DNA of 64,000 nucleotides, taken from assembly GCA_963634745.1 (NCBI GenBank), contig CAVHCX010000009.1:1-64000 (forward strand), given 5' to 3'. A program made the position numbers and the translations under genes. A model generated the notes under the pieces. It had not been told where the DNA came from. It made no database searches and saw nothing but the letters and a program-made list of their open reading frames with translations. Positions within the stretch are counted from its first letter, which is position 1. The number at the start of each line of letters is the position of its first letter. The DNA comes from CAKRJP01 sp963634745. GTDB taxonomy: Bacteria; Bacillota; Clostridia; Lachnospirales; Lachnospiraceae. Below, in pieces: positions 36,464 through 45,993 of the stretch.

Positions 36464-37738
36464 GTGGCTAAAAAGAAGAAACATAGACATAACAGAAGAA
36501 AGAGAAATATAAGGAAGGTAATTATTCTTGTGGAGGTGCTGGTTTTAGTACTTTTATCCATAACCGCCTATGGAGTGCACAAATATACCCTGATGGATAC
36601 GACCACCTTGGATGATTCCAAACTAGAGATTTACAAAAGCACCGGTAATTATACCAATATTGCCCTCTTTGGATTGGATTCCAGAGAAGGTGAATTAGAC
36701 GGAGGTGTGCAGAGCGATTGTATCATGGTTGCCAGCATTAATAACAAAACCTCTGAGGTAAATATTGTTTCCATCTACCGTGATACCCTCCTAAGACAGG
36801 ATGATGGTAGCTACGAGAAGGCAAATTATGCCTATAATGTCAGTGGACCCCAGGATGCCATTGCTATGCTGAATCGGAATTTAGATTTGGATATTGAAAA
36901 ATATGTCAGTGTCAATTTTAATGCCTTGGCCGATGTGATCGATGCCCTAGGTGGCGTGGAGATTGATCTGACAGAGGAAGAAGTATACTGGACCAACGGA
37001 TATTGCACGGAGACCTCCCAGGTCGTAGGGCGAGAGACGACCCAGTTAGAGGGAGCGGGCGTGCATAACCTGGATGGTATCCAGGCAACCTCCTACTGTA
37101 GAATCCGTTATACGACGGGAGATGATTATAAGAGAACCGAGCGCCAGAGAACGGTTTTAGAGCAGGTATTTAAGAAGGCTAAGAAGGCGGATATTGCTAC
37201 CTTAAATAAGATTGTAAACCAGGTATTTCCACAGGTTTCCACCAACCTAACCTTGCAAAATATTTTGGGAATGGCCGCCAATGCAGCAAATTATAGCATC
37301 GGTGAGACTTCAGGATTTCCTTTCGATGTAGAAGCTTCCGAAAATGTTTATGGCCATGTAGGCTCTTATGTTGTGCCGGTAGGAATGGAAGATCAGGTAA
37401 AACAGTTACATAAATTCCTATTTGCCAAGGAAGACTATGAGCCTTCCGATACGGTAAAGGGAATCAATAATGATATTATTAATCTGACCTCCATTGGCAG
37501 CGACCAATATGATGACGATGTATCGGATGAGGATATGACAGTGACAGGCTATGATAGCTCAGGCAGTACCGATAGCTATGATAGCGGGGACTACGGCTAT
37601 GACACCGGTGGAAGTTATGGCTATGATAGCAGCGGAAGCTATGGTTATGACAGCAGCGGAGATTATGGTTATGATAACAGCGGAAATTATGGCTATGATA
37701 GCAGTGGAAGCGGCTATGATACATCGGGTAATTACTAT
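36464..37738 (+). CDS. LCP (LytR-CpsA-Psr) family wall-polymer ligase 1
   Basis: LCP enzymes transfer polymers from undecaprenyl phosphate to peptidoglycan outside the membrane. This one has 425 residues with a basic N-terminus, one membrane anchor (about 18-40) and an LCP domain (about 75-240) containing LFGLDSREGE, IVSIYRDTLL and the polyprenyl-phosphate arginines (YCRIRYTTGDDYKRTERQR). The last 60 residues are a low-complexity Tyr/Gly/Ser/Asp tail (repeated YGYDSSGS). The GTG at 36464 follows GGAGG at the right distance; the frame is open from a TTG at 36452 that is itself part of the ribosome site. It shares sequence and tail style with the second LCP gene 1 kb downstream. Confidence 0.93.
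37549..37738 (+). repeat. 24-base repeats coding a Tyr/Gly/Ser/Asp tail
   Basis: About seven imperfect units based on TATGGCTATGATAGCAGC encode the octad Y-G-Y-D-S-S-G-S. Such tandem repeats can change copy number by slippage without loss of frame. Confidence 0.8.
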
Positions 37739-37770
37739 TAATATGGACAAGTAATAAGGATAAAGATTTC

Positions 37771-38691
37771 ATGACGGTAGATATCATTATTCCGGTATAT
37801 AAGCCGGATGAAAAATTGCTATCTCTTGTAGAACGTTTACAGAAACAGGACTACGAGATTGAGACCATTCGTATCATAAATACGAAGTCGAATTTGCCTT
37901 TGCCGATGATTCCTATGGGGCCCTACCCAGTAGAGATCCTAGAGATCGAGGCGGCAGATTTTGATCATGGAGCGACGAGAAATGTGGGAGCCAGGCGTTC
38001 CAATGCGGACTTGCTCCTTTTTATGACCCAGGATGCAGTTCCTGCAGACATTCACCTGGTTTCTTCCTTTGTGCAGGTGTTTAAAAAGTATCAAGATCTC
38101 AATATTGCCTACGGAAGACAGCTCCCCAATCAGGACTGCAATGTGGTGGAGCGCTTTACCAGACGCTTTAACTATCCGGAGGAGAGTAGGATTAAATCTA
38201 TACAGGATTTAGAAACCATGGGAATCAAAACCTTTTTCTTTTCCGATGTTTGTGGTGCATACAGAAGAAGGGCCTTCCTGCAAAGAGGCGGATTTGATGC
38301 GCCTATTATCTTTGGAGAGGATCTGGTACATACTGCCAAGTGCGTATTAGATGGAGAGCGGGTAGCCTATGTGGCAGAGGCTAAGGTTTATCACTCCCAT
38401 AATTATAACTGCCTGCAGCAGTTCCATCGTAACTTTGATGGGGGTGTCGTCCAGGCTGCATATCCGGAAATTTTTAAGGATATTCCTTCCGAGGGGGAGG
38501 GGGTTAAGCTGGTAAAAAAGACAGCGGCTTACTTGATTCACATTGGCAAGCCTTTCCTATTGGTGGAGTTGTTTTTTCAGTCTGCTTTTAAGTATGCAGG
38601 CTTCTTCCTGGGAAAAAGATATAAGAGACTTCCGGCATTTTTGGTGAGATGGTGCAGCTCAAATCCGGGCTATTTTGTTTCCAAAGTGTGA
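37771..38691 (+). CDS. GT2-family rhamnosyltransferase-like protein
   Basis: The 306 residues start TVDIIIPVYKPDEKL. FDHGATRNVGA and LLFMTQDAVP are characteristic of capsule and O-antigen rhamnosyltransferases in the GT2 family, and GEDLVHTAKCVLDG carries the catalytic acid region. It is placed between two LCP genes, 30 bases after the first, so polymer extension and wall attachment appear co-expressed. dTDP-rhamnose as donor is inferred from motif and context. Confidence 0.87.
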   Translation: MTVDIIIPVYKPDEKLLSLVERLQKQDYEIETIRIINTKSNLPLPMIPMGPYPVEILEIEAADFDHGATRNVGARRSNADLLLFMTQDAVPADIHLVSSFVQVFKKYQDLNIAYGRQLPNQDCNVVERFTRRFNYPEESRIKSIQDLETMGIKTFFFSDVCGAYRRRAFLQRGGFDAPIIFGEDLVHTAKCVLDGERVAYVAEAKVYHSHNYNCLQQFHRNFDGGVVQAAYPEIFKDIPSEGEGVKLVKKTAAYLIHIGKPFLLVELFFQSAFKYAGFFLGKRYKRLPAFLVRWCSSNPGYFVSKV

Positions 38692-38785
38692 AATCGTAGG
38701 GAGATAAGCAGGTAATTGTTGTTTTTTGACGAAAAATACGATAATATAACGGGTGGTTTTGAAATAAATTGGAAAGGACGTACCT

Positions 38786-40204
38786 ATGGCTAGAAGGAGA
38801 AGAAATGTACACAGAGGACGCAGACCTAAGACGGGATTTCGCTATTGGTCTTTAGGGAAAAAGATCGGTGCGATTTTCGGAGGAACCTTAATTGCAGTCT
38901 TAGTACTTAGTATTGTGGCGGGAGCTGTGTATATCAGTGGAAAAATGGAACGCTTAGATACGCAGAAATTAGATACCAGTGCCCTGGAAATTAATAGCGA
39001 AGTGGCTAGAAAAGAAGGTTATTTAAATGTTGCCTTGTTTGGAGTAGACAGCCGTGAGGGTAATCTTACAGCCGGAGATTCCAGAAGTGACACGATTATG
39101 GTGGCAAGCTTAAATCAGGCCACAGGAGAAGTGAAATTGGTATCTGTTTACCGTGATACCTTGCTTCAGCAGGATGACGGGACCTATAATAAGGCCAACG
39201 CAGCCTATTCTTTCGGTGGACCGGAAGAGGCCATTGCTATGTTAAATAAGAATCTGGATCTTGATATTACCCATTATGTTACCGTAGATTTTAATGCCCT
39301 TGTAGATGTAATTGATGATCTTGGGGGTGTGGAACTGGATCTTACAGAGGAAGAGGTTTATTGGACCAACGGATATTGTAATGAGACCTCCAAGGTAACC
39401 GGTCATCCGATGAATCTTTTGGAGAATCCGGGAAAACAGGTCCTAAATGGTGTACAGGCTACTTCTTATTGTAGAATCCGTTATACCACAGGAGATGACT
39501 ATAGAAGAACAGAGCGTCAAAGAACAGTATTAGAACAGATCGCAAAAAAAGCTCAGCAGGCAAATCTTTCTACTATTAATAAAATTATCAATGACGTCTT
39601 TGATGAAATCAGTACCAACTTTACCTTGGCTGAAATGCTAAGTTATGCGAAGGGATTTACCACTTACAGTATGGGTGAGACATCCGGATTCCCATTTGAT
39701 GTGACTTCCGATACTCTTGGAGATATCGGTAGCTGCGTAATTCCTGTTGACCTGGCAGACAATGTAAAACAGCTGCATACATTTTTATATGGAGAAGATT
39801 CTGAATATTCCGTTTCTTCTACTGTGCAGACCATCAGCGATGAAATTGATAATCAGACGAGCCTGACTTATGGGGAGAGTTCCGGGGAGTATTCCGATGG
39901 AACATCTACCGATACGACCTATGATACTTCGGGCACTTATTATGATACTTCTTCCGGCTATAATTCGACCGGAACTTATGATAGTACGGGATCAGCCGGA
40001 ACTAGCTATGATAACTCGGCTAGCAATGATAACACCGGGGGCACGGGAACCTATGATACTTCCGGAACAAATTCCGGAACTGGTTCTGCAACCTATGACA
40101 CTTCCGGGGGCACCGGCGGGACCTATGATAATACAGGAACTTATGACAGCACCGGAGGAGTGACAGGGGGAGATACATCTTCCACAGGGACTACAGGATA
40201 TTAA
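38786..40204 (+). CDS. LCP family wall-polymer ligase 2
   Basis: This is a second LCP protein, with 472 residues: an Arg-rich start (MARRRRNVHRGRRPK), an anchor at about 28-52, an LCP domain (about 80-250) with LFGVDSREGN, LVSVYRDTLL and YCRIRYTTGDDYRRTERQR, and a C-terminal tail of about 115 residues rich in Ser, Thr, Gly, Tyr and Asp. The core is very similar to the upstream LCP protein, so they arose by duplication. A possible promoter (TTGTTG at 38716 and GATAAT at 38740) lies upstream. The ribosome site is GGAAAGGACG. Confidence 0.93.
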   Translation: MARRRRNVHRGRRPKTGFRYWSLGKKIGAIFGGTLIAVLVLSIVAGAVYISGKMERLDTQKLDTSALEINSEVARKEGYLNVALFGVDSREGNLTAGDSRSDTIMVASLNQATGEVKLVSVYRDTLLQQDDGTYNKANAAYSFGGPEEAIAMLNKNLDLDITHYVTVDFNALVDVIDDLGGVELDLTEEEVYWTNGYCNETSKVTGHPMNLLENPGKQVLNGVQATSYCRIRYTTGDDYRRTERQRTVLEQIAKKAQQANLSTINKIINDVFDEISTNFTLAEMLSYAKGFTTYSMGETSGFPFDVTSDTLGDIGSCVIPVDLADNVKQLHTFLYGEDSEYSVSSTVQTISDEIDNQTSLTYGESSGEYSDGTSTDTTYDTSGTYYDTSSGYNSTGTYDSTGSAGTSYDNSASNDNTGGTGTYDTSGTNSGTGSATYDTSGGTGGTYDNTGTYDSTGGVTGGDTSSTGTTGY

Positions 40205-40218
40205 GAGAGGAAGAAAAA

Positions 40219-41784
40219 ATGAAAGGTTTAAAGAGAGCATTCGCAGGCCTAGTATGCGGCGTAAGCTTGCTGGCTGCACTTCCTGTACAGGTTTTTGCAG
40301 CAGATGGGTCTATTGCATTTTCAGATCCGGAGACAGCAGTAGGCGATAATTTTGATGTAAAGGTGGCAGTAGATACCACTTCTGAGAATATTGGAAGTGT
40401 GGAGCTTACCATTAACTATGATAGCAACTATTTAAGATATGATTCCGGAGACAGCGGTGTTACAAAGGAATCTGACGGAACCTTGAAATATGTAGGTACC
40501 GGAGGAAGCACAGAAGAAAAATTTGTAATCACTTTTCAGGCACTGCAGCAGGGAAGCTCTCAGATTAGCCTGGCTTCCTACAATGTAACCGGAAGTAGTT
40601 CTGGGGCAGCCCTTTCCTTGGAAGAGGGAAGCGGAGCAGTTACCATTGCAGAGGGAGATGCTTCTAAGATCACCACAGAATCTTCATCCTCAGCCAGCAA
40701 GGCGACGGACGGAGATGGGGTTGAGATTACCATCGACGGAGAAAAGTATACCCTTTCCAGTGAATTTGCAGACAATGACATTCCGACCGGATTTTCTGTA
40801 GCCAATGTTCAATATGAAGGGGCTCAGCGGACTATGGTTGCCAATGAAGGCGCAACTGTATACCTGGCATATTTATTTAATTCCGAGGGAATCGGCGATT
40901 TCTATTATTTCAACAGTGAGGATGCAACCTTCTCAAAATGTGCACAGATTGCTATTTCCAGTGATACCAACATTATCGTATACAATGCCAGTGGAATCAG
41001 CGTGCCGGATAATTATAAGTCAACAACCCTGACCCTTGATGGAAAGGAATTTTCCATTTGGCAGGATCCCAATGAGGCAGACTATTATCTGCTCTATGCT
41101 GTAGGAAAAGACGGAACCAAAGGTTTCTACCGTTATGATTCCAGCCAGGGAACCTACCAGCGTTTTGATCCTACCGATACAGCAAGTGCCAGCACTTCCG
41201 GTGATAAGTCCAAGGGAAAAGCCTCAGGCATCCTTGGAAAGATCAAGAATGTTGTAAATAGTTACTTCACAGCCATCTTTGTGATTGTGACTGTACTTTT
41301 TGTTTTAATCCTGATTCGCCTTATTGTTGTAAGAGTCAAACTTCGCAACAGAGATATCGAGTTGGATGACATCTACGACCAATACGGAATCGATATGGAT
41401 GAAGAGGAAGAACCGGCGCCAAAGAAAAAGAAAAAAGACAAAAAAGAGAAAAAGGGCAAGAAGGCAAAGCTTGATGATACAGCTGACGGACCGGCAGTCA
41501 GAAAGCCACAAAAGACCGCCCAGTTTGAGTTCACAGAAGACTTCGGAGAATTGGACTATGAGGACGATTTTGAAGAAGACGACTATGAAGAAGATGATTA
41601 CGATGACGACGTAGACTACTATGAAGAAGAGGAAGACTACGACGATTACGAAGACGAGGAAGACGAGGATGAGGATGAAGGAATCATCGACGACTTAGAT
41701 GATCTTCTCGAGGAAAAACCGAAAAAGAAACGTGGTCATATTGAAGATGACGATACTTTCAAAATTGACTTTGTAGATTTATAA
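40219..41784 (+). CDS. Secreted, membrane-anchored cohesin-like protein with acidic cytoplasmic tail
   Basis: The 521 residues run: signal peptide (1-27), a cohesin-like beta domain (about 30-150; FSDPETAVGDNFDVKVAVDT, SVELTINYDSNYLRY), a second beta-rich extracellular region (about 170-330), one membrane segment (about 348-373) and a cytoplasmic tail. The tail is first Lys-rich and then extremely acidic, mostly Asp/Glu/Tyr at residues 440-495. No dockerin partner is in the window, so cohesin here may be only a fold resemblance. It sits 15 bases behind LCP 2 and is probably in its operon, suggesting a scaffold or receptor role in envelope assembly. Function unknown. Confidence 0.8.
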   Translation: MKGLKRAFAGLVCGVSLLAALPVQVFAADGSIAFSDPETAVGDNFDVKVAVDTTSENIGSVELTINYDSNYLRYDSGDSGVTKESDGTLKYVGTGGSTEEKFVITFQALQQGSSQISLASYNVTGSSSGAALSLEEGSGAVTIAEGDASKITTESSSSASKATDGDGVEITIDGEKYTLSSEFADNDIPTGFSVANVQYEGAQRTMVANEGATVYLAYLFNSEGIGDFYYFNSEDATFSKCAQIAISSDTNIIVYNASGISVPDNYKSTTLTLDGKEFSIWQDPNEADYYLLYAVGKDGTKGFYRYDSSQGTYQRFDPTDTASASTSGDKSKGKASGILGKIKNVVNSYFTAIFVIVTVLFVLILIRLIVVRVKLRNRDIELDDIYDQYGIDMDEEEEPAPKKKKKDKKEKKGKKAKLDDTADGPAVRKPQKTAQFEFTEDFGELDYEDDFEEDDYEEDDYDDDVDYYEEEEDYDDYEDEEDEDEDEGIIDDLDDLLEEKPKKKRGHIEDDDTFKIDFVDL

Positions 41785-41794
41785 GAGTAAATGA

Positions 41795-41830
41795 TGAGGG
41801 GACTGTCGCAGGAAGCGGCAGTCCTCTTTT
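41795..41830 (+). terminator. Terminator or attenuator before prmA
   Basis: GAGGGGACTGTCGC and GCGGCAGTCCTC pair around AGGAA with a small bulge, then TTTT. prmA starts 16 bases later, so some read-through is likely. Confidence 0.7.
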
Positions 41831-41845
41831 GAAGGAGAATGACAT

Positions 41846-42799
41846 ATGAAGTGGAATCAATTTCGATTAAAGACAACAACGCAGGCAGAAGACATAGTCA
41901 GCAGTATGCTGGCAGATCTTGGTATTGAAGGGGTGCAGATCGAGGATAGAGTGCCTTTGACCCAGACAGACAAGGAACAGATGTTTGTGGATATTTTGCC
42001 GGATATCCCAGAGGATGATGGGGTGGCCTACCTGACCTTCTATCTGGATCCGGAGCTGGATGCAGGAGCCATGCTTCTTCAGGTGCGAGAGGAACTGGAA
42101 GCTATGAGATCCTATGTGGACGTAGGAGAGTGCAGCATTGAAGAGTCCGAGACAGAAGACCTTGACTGGGTGAATAACTGGAAGAAATATTTCCATCAAT
42201 TCTACATTGATGATATCCTGGTGATTCCATCCTGGGAGCAGGTGGAGGCCAAGGACAGCGACAAGATGGTAATCCACATTGATCCGGGAACTGCCTTTGG
42301 AACCGGAATGCACGAGACGACACAGCTTTGTATCCGTCAATTGAAAAAATATGTAAAGCCCGGAATGGAGATCTTGGACGTAGGATGCGGAAGCGGAATT
42401 CTTGGCATGCTGGCCTTGAAATTTGGGGCAGGTCACTCCGTAGGAACCGATCTTGATCCATGCGCCATCGATGCCACTCATGAGAATATGGAAGTCAATG
42501 GAATTCAAAAAGGCCAGTACGAGGTTATGATCGGAAATATCATAGACGATAAAAAGGTTCAAGACCAGGTAGGATATGAGAAGTATGATATCGTGGCAGC
42601 CAATATCTTAGCCGATGTTTTGGTGCCTCTTACACCGGTGGTTTTAAATCACATGAAGTCCGGAGCAATTTATATAACCAGTGGAATTATAGAAGAAAAA
42701 GAAGAGACAGTGGTGGAAGCTGTGAAGGCTTCCGGAATGGAAGTTTTGGAGGTTCACCATCAGGGAGAATGGGTTTCAGTCACTGCCAGAAAGAATTAG
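41846..42799 (+). CDS. prmA: Ribosomal protein L11 methyltransferase
   Basis: PrmA methylates lysines and the N-terminus of ribosomal protein L11. The 317 residues have an N-terminal L11-recognition domain and a class I SAM domain with DVGCGSGILGMLALKFGA and the catalytic-loop motif AANILADVLVPL. IDPGTAFGTGMHETT is a PrmA signature. It is followed 10 bases later by rsmE, the usual pairing in Firmicutes. Confidence 0.96.
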   Translation: MKWNQFRLKTTTQAEDIVSSMLADLGIEGVQIEDRVPLTQTDKEQMFVDILPDIPEDDGVAYLTFYLDPELDAGAMLLQVREELEAMRSYVDVGECSIEESETEDLDWVNNWKKYFHQFYIDDILVIPSWEQVEAKDSDKMVIHIDPGTAFGTGMHETTQLCIRQLKKYVKPGMEILDVGCGSGILGMLALKFGAGHSVGTDLDPCAIDATHENMEVNGIQKGQYEVMIGNIIDDKKVQDQVGYEKYDIVAANILADVLVPLTPVVLNHMKSGAIYITSGIIEEKEETVVEAVKASGMEVLEVHHQGEWVSVTARKN

Positions 42800-42808
42800 G
42801 AGCAAGAA

Positions 42809-43546
42809 ATGCAGCATTTTTTTGTAACACCTGATCAGGTGCAGGATGATACCATTACCATCACAGGTTCTGATGTCAACCATATGAAGAATGTCCTTAG
42901 GATGCATATCGGAGAAGAAGTTACCATTAACGATGGCAATAATATCAGCTATTTGTGCACAGTGGAAAGCTTTAAAGAAGATTTAGCCCTGCTTCATATA
43001 GAAGAACAACACATGACAGATACAGAGTTATCCTCCCATATCTATCTCTTCCAGGGTCTTCCAAAGCAGGATAAAATGGAACTGATTGTTCAGAAGGCAG
43101 TAGAGCTTGGCGTTTATGAGGTCGTGCCGGTAGCTACCAAGCGGGCAGTGGTAAAGCTGGATGAAAAGAAGGCTTTAAAGAAGGTTGCCAGATGGCAGCA
43201 AATCGCAGAGAGTGCGGCGAAGCAGGCCGCAAGAGGCTATATTCCAAGGGTACATGAGCTGATGAGCTATAAGGAGGCCCTTTCCTACGCAGAAGCCCTG
43301 GACCTGGTACTGATTCCCTATGAGCTGGCAGAGGGGATGAAGGAAACCAAGGAGATTATAGAAAAGATTCTTCCGGGGCAATCCATCGGTATTTTTATTG
43401 GACCGGAAGGGGGCTTTGAAGTGGAAGAGGTGGAAGATGCGATTTCTATGGGAGCGAAATCGATCACCCTGGGAAAACGGATCCTCCGAACAGAGACGGC
43501 CGGACTTACTACGCTGTCTGTTTTGATGTTTCATTTGGAGCAATGA
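42809..43546 (+). CDS. rsmE: 16S rRNA m3U1498 methyltransferase
   Basis: RsmE is a SPOUT-family enzyme. The 245 residues start with a PUA-like domain (residues 1-70), then the trefoil-knot domain with IFIGPEGGFEVEEVEDA and LGKRILRTETAG, which bind SAM. It forms an operon with prmA and the following cysteine desulfurase and thiI. Confidence 0.96.
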   Translation: MQHFFVTPDQVQDDTITITGSDVNHMKNVLRMHIGEEVTINDGNNISYLCTVESFKEDLALLHIEEQHMTDTELSSHIYLFQGLPKQDKMELIVQKAVELGVYEVVPVATKRAVVKLDEKKALKKVARWQQIAESAAKQAARGYIPRVHELMSYKEALSYAEALDLVLIPYELAEGMKETKEIIEKILPGQSIGIFIGPEGGFEVEEVEDAISMGAKSITLGKRILRTETAGLTTLSVLMFHLEQ

Positions 43547-43575
43547 GAGTAAAAATATAGATGTGGAGTTAGATC

Positions 43576-44736
43576 ATGAAGGAAATCTATTTAGATAATT
43601 CTGCCACGACCAAGGCCTATGAAGAGGTGGGAGACCTGGTAAAAAAGCTTATGTGCCGGGACTATGGAAATCCCTCTTCCTTGCATATGAAGGGCGTGGA
43701 GGCAGAAAACTATATTAAAAAAGCAAAGGAGATCTTTGCCAAGATTTTAAAAGTTCAGGAGAAAGAGATTTATTTTACTTCCGGAGGAACAGAAAGTGAC
43801 AATCTTGCCCTGATTGGAGCTGCCAGAGCTAATAAAAGGGCCGGTAAGCATTTGATCACTTCCTCTATAGAGCACCCGGCCATCTTAAATACCATGGCCT
43901 ACTTAGAAGAGGAAGAAGGATATAGAGTGACCTATCTTCCTGTGGATGAGACGGGACGGATTTCTTTGGAAGCCTTAAAGGATGCCCTCTGTGCGGACAC
44001 GATCCTTGTATCTATCATGTATGTGAACAACGAGATCGGTTCGGTGCAGCCCATCGAGGAAGCAGCGCGTATTGTGAAAGGATACAATCCAAAGATCCTT
44101 TTCCATGTAGATGCGGTCCAGGGATTTGGTAAATATAAGATTCATCCAAAGAAACTGGGGGTGGACATGGTATCCATAAGCGGTCACAAGATCCACGGAC
44201 CTAAGGGAACCGGAGTTTTGTATATTGGAGATAAAGTGAAAATAAAGCCCATAATCTTTGGCGGGGAGCAACAGAAGAATATCCGGTCCGGAACGGAAAA
44301 TGTTCCGGGAATTGCAGGGATCGGTTTGGCTGCAGACCTAATCTATAAGGATTTTGATGCAAAGATCCGTAAGATGCGGGACCTGAAAAATCATTTTCTG
44401 GAGGGTCTTGAAAAAATCCCGCAGACGAAAATCCATGGTCTGAGTGATGATTCTTCGGCCCCCCATATTATCAGCGTGGGATTTGCCGGAGTTCGAAGCG
44501 AGGTTTTGCTTCATTCCTTGGAGGATAAGGGGATTTATGTGTCTTCCGGGTCCGCCTGTGCCTCCAACCATCCGGGCATCAGCGGAGTTTTAAAGGGAAT
44601 CGGAACCGAAAGAGAATACCTAGATTCTACCCTGCGCTTTAGCCTGTCAGAGTTTACTACAAGGGAAGAGATTGACGAGACTTTAGAGATTCTATATAAT
44701 ATTGTACCGATGCTTCGGAAATATACGAGACATTAG
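43576..44736 (+). CDS. Cysteine desulfurase (IscS/NifS type)
   Basis: This 386-residue PLP enzyme releases sulfur from cysteine as a persulfide. YLDNSATTKAYEEV opens the fold, SGGTESDNLALIGA is the cofactor loop, SISGHKIHGPKGTG holds the PLP lysine and SSGSACASNHPG the persulfide cysteine. It is directly followed by thiI (17 bases), so it is the probable sulfur donor for 4-thiouridine in tRNA, as in the NifZ-ThiI pairs of Bacillus. Confidence 0.95.
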   Translation: MKEIYLDNSATTKAYEEVGDLVKKLMCRDYGNPSSLHMKGVEAENYIKKAKEIFAKILKVQEKEIYFTSGGTESDNLALIGAARANKRAGKHLITSSIEHPAILNTMAYLEEEEGYRVTYLPVDETGRISLEALKDALCADTILVSIMYVNNEIGSVQPIEEAARIVKGYNPKILFHVDAVQGFGKYKIHPKKLGVDMVSISGHKIHGPKGTGVLYIGDKVKIKPIIFGGEQQKNIRSGTENVPGIAGIGLAADLIYKDFDAKIRKMRDLKNHFLEGLEKIPQTKIHGLSDDSSAPHIISVGFAGVRSEVLLHSLEDKGIYVSSGSACASNHPGISGVLKGIGTEREYLDSTLRFSLSEFTTREEIDETLEILYNIVPMLRKYTRH

Positions 44737-44753
44737 GTGAAGGAGAATTTTAA

Positions 44754-45935
44754 ATGAGATTTCATACATTTTTATTAAAATATGGAGAGATCGGTATCAA
44801 GGGAAAAAACCGATATCTTTTTGAGGATGCCCTGGTGCGTCAGGTCCGCTATGCCTTAAAGGACGTAGAGGGAGACTTTAATGTGCACAAATCCCAGGCG
44901 AGAATTTATGTTGACTGCGAGGGAGACTATGACTATGAGGATACGGTAGACCATCTTAAACGAGTCTTTGGCTTGGTGGGAATCTGCCCGGTTGTCCGCA
45001 TGGAAGACCAGGGATTTGACCAGTTAAAAAAAGATGTAGTGGCTTACATGGATGAGATGTATCCGGATAAAAATCTTACCTTTAAGGTGGAGTCCCGCCG
45101 GGCAAGAAAATCTTATCCAAAGAATTCCATGGAAATTAACTGTGATCTTGGAGAGGCAATCTTAGAAGCTTTTCCTGAGACCAAGGTGGATGTACACAAT
45201 CCCCAGGTTATGTTAAATGTGGAAGTTCGAAATGAGATTTATGTTTACTCCCAGATTATCCCGGGAGCAGGTGGTATGCCTGTGGGAACAAACGGAAGTG
45301 CCATGCTATTATTATCCGGAGGAATTGACAGTCCGGTAGCAGGTTATATGATCTCTAAGAGAGGAGTGGCTTTGGAGGCTACCTATTTCCATGCGCCGCC
45401 TTATACCAGTGAGAGAGCAAAACAGAAGGTGATCGATCTGGCAAAGATCGTGGCAAGATATTCCGGCCCTATTAAACTGCATGTCGTAAACTTTACAGAT
45501 ATTCAGTTATACATCTATGAGAAATGCCCGCATGATGAATTGACCATTATTATGAGACGATATATGATGCGGATCGCAGAGCACTTTGCAAAGCAGGATG
45601 GCTGTTTGGGACTTATCACAGGAGAGAGCATCGGCCAGGTGGCAAGCCAGACTATGCAGAGCCTTGCTGCTACCAATGATGTATGTACCATGCCGGTATA
45701 TCGTCCGGTGATCGGCTTTGATAAACAGGAGATCGTCGATATTTCAGAAAAAATCGATACCTACGAAACTTCGATCCAGCCTTATGAGGATTGCTGCACC
45801 ATTTTCGTTGCAAAGCATCCGGTTACCAAACCAAACATTGAGGTCATCAGACGGTCTGAGGAAAATCTTTCCGAGGATATTGATCGTTTGATGCAGGAAG
45901 CCTTAGATACAGTAGAAATCATTGAAGTGAAATAA
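44754..45935 (+). CDS. thiI: tRNA 4-thiouridine synthase
   Basis: ThiI thiolates U8 of tRNA, a near-UV sensor. The 393 residues contain an NFLD/THUMP region (about 1-170) and a PP-loop ATPase domain with LLLSGGIDSPVAGYMISKRG. The C-terminal rhodanese domain of E. coli ThiI is absent, as is usual in Firmicutes, where a dedicated cysteine desulfurase such as the preceding gene supplies sulfur. A shared terminator follows. Confidence 0.96.
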   Translation: MRFHTFLLKYGEIGIKGKNRYLFEDALVRQVRYALKDVEGDFNVHKSQARIYVDCEGDYDYEDTVDHLKRVFGLVGICPVVRMEDQGFDQLKKDVVAYMDEMYPDKNLTFKVESRRARKSYPKNSMEINCDLGEAILEAFPETKVDVHNPQVMLNVEVRNEIYVYSQIIPGAGGMPVGTNGSAMLLLSGGIDSPVAGYMISKRGVALEATYFHAPPYTSERAKQKVIDLAKIVARYSGPIKLHVVNFTDIQLYIYEKCPHDELTIIMRRYMMRIAEHFAKQDGCLGLITGESIGQVASQTMQSLAATNDVCTMPVYRPVIGFDKQEIVDISEKIDTYETSIQPYEDCCTIFVAKHPVTKPNIEVIRRSEENLSEDIDRLMQEALDTVEIIEVK

Positions 45936-45942
45936 ATAAAAT

Positions 45943-45974
45943 AAAAAAGGTCAGATGAAAACATCTGACCTTTT
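45943..45974. terminator. Bidirectional terminator between thiI and the HPr-like gene
   Basis: AAAAAAGGTCAGATG and CATCTGACCTTTT form a near-perfect stem with an AAAA loop and serve the converging genes. Confidence 0.92.
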
Positions 45975-45993
45975 AAAAAATAGTAAAAACAAA

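Noticed and set aside
37549..37738. Tandem repeats considered as a CRISPR-like array
   Set aside because: Units are in frame within an LCP gene, with no unique spacers and no cas genes.
41867..42562. Minus-strand open frame of 231 codons inside prmA
   Set aside because: Antisense to conserved prmA with no ribosome site; shadow frame.
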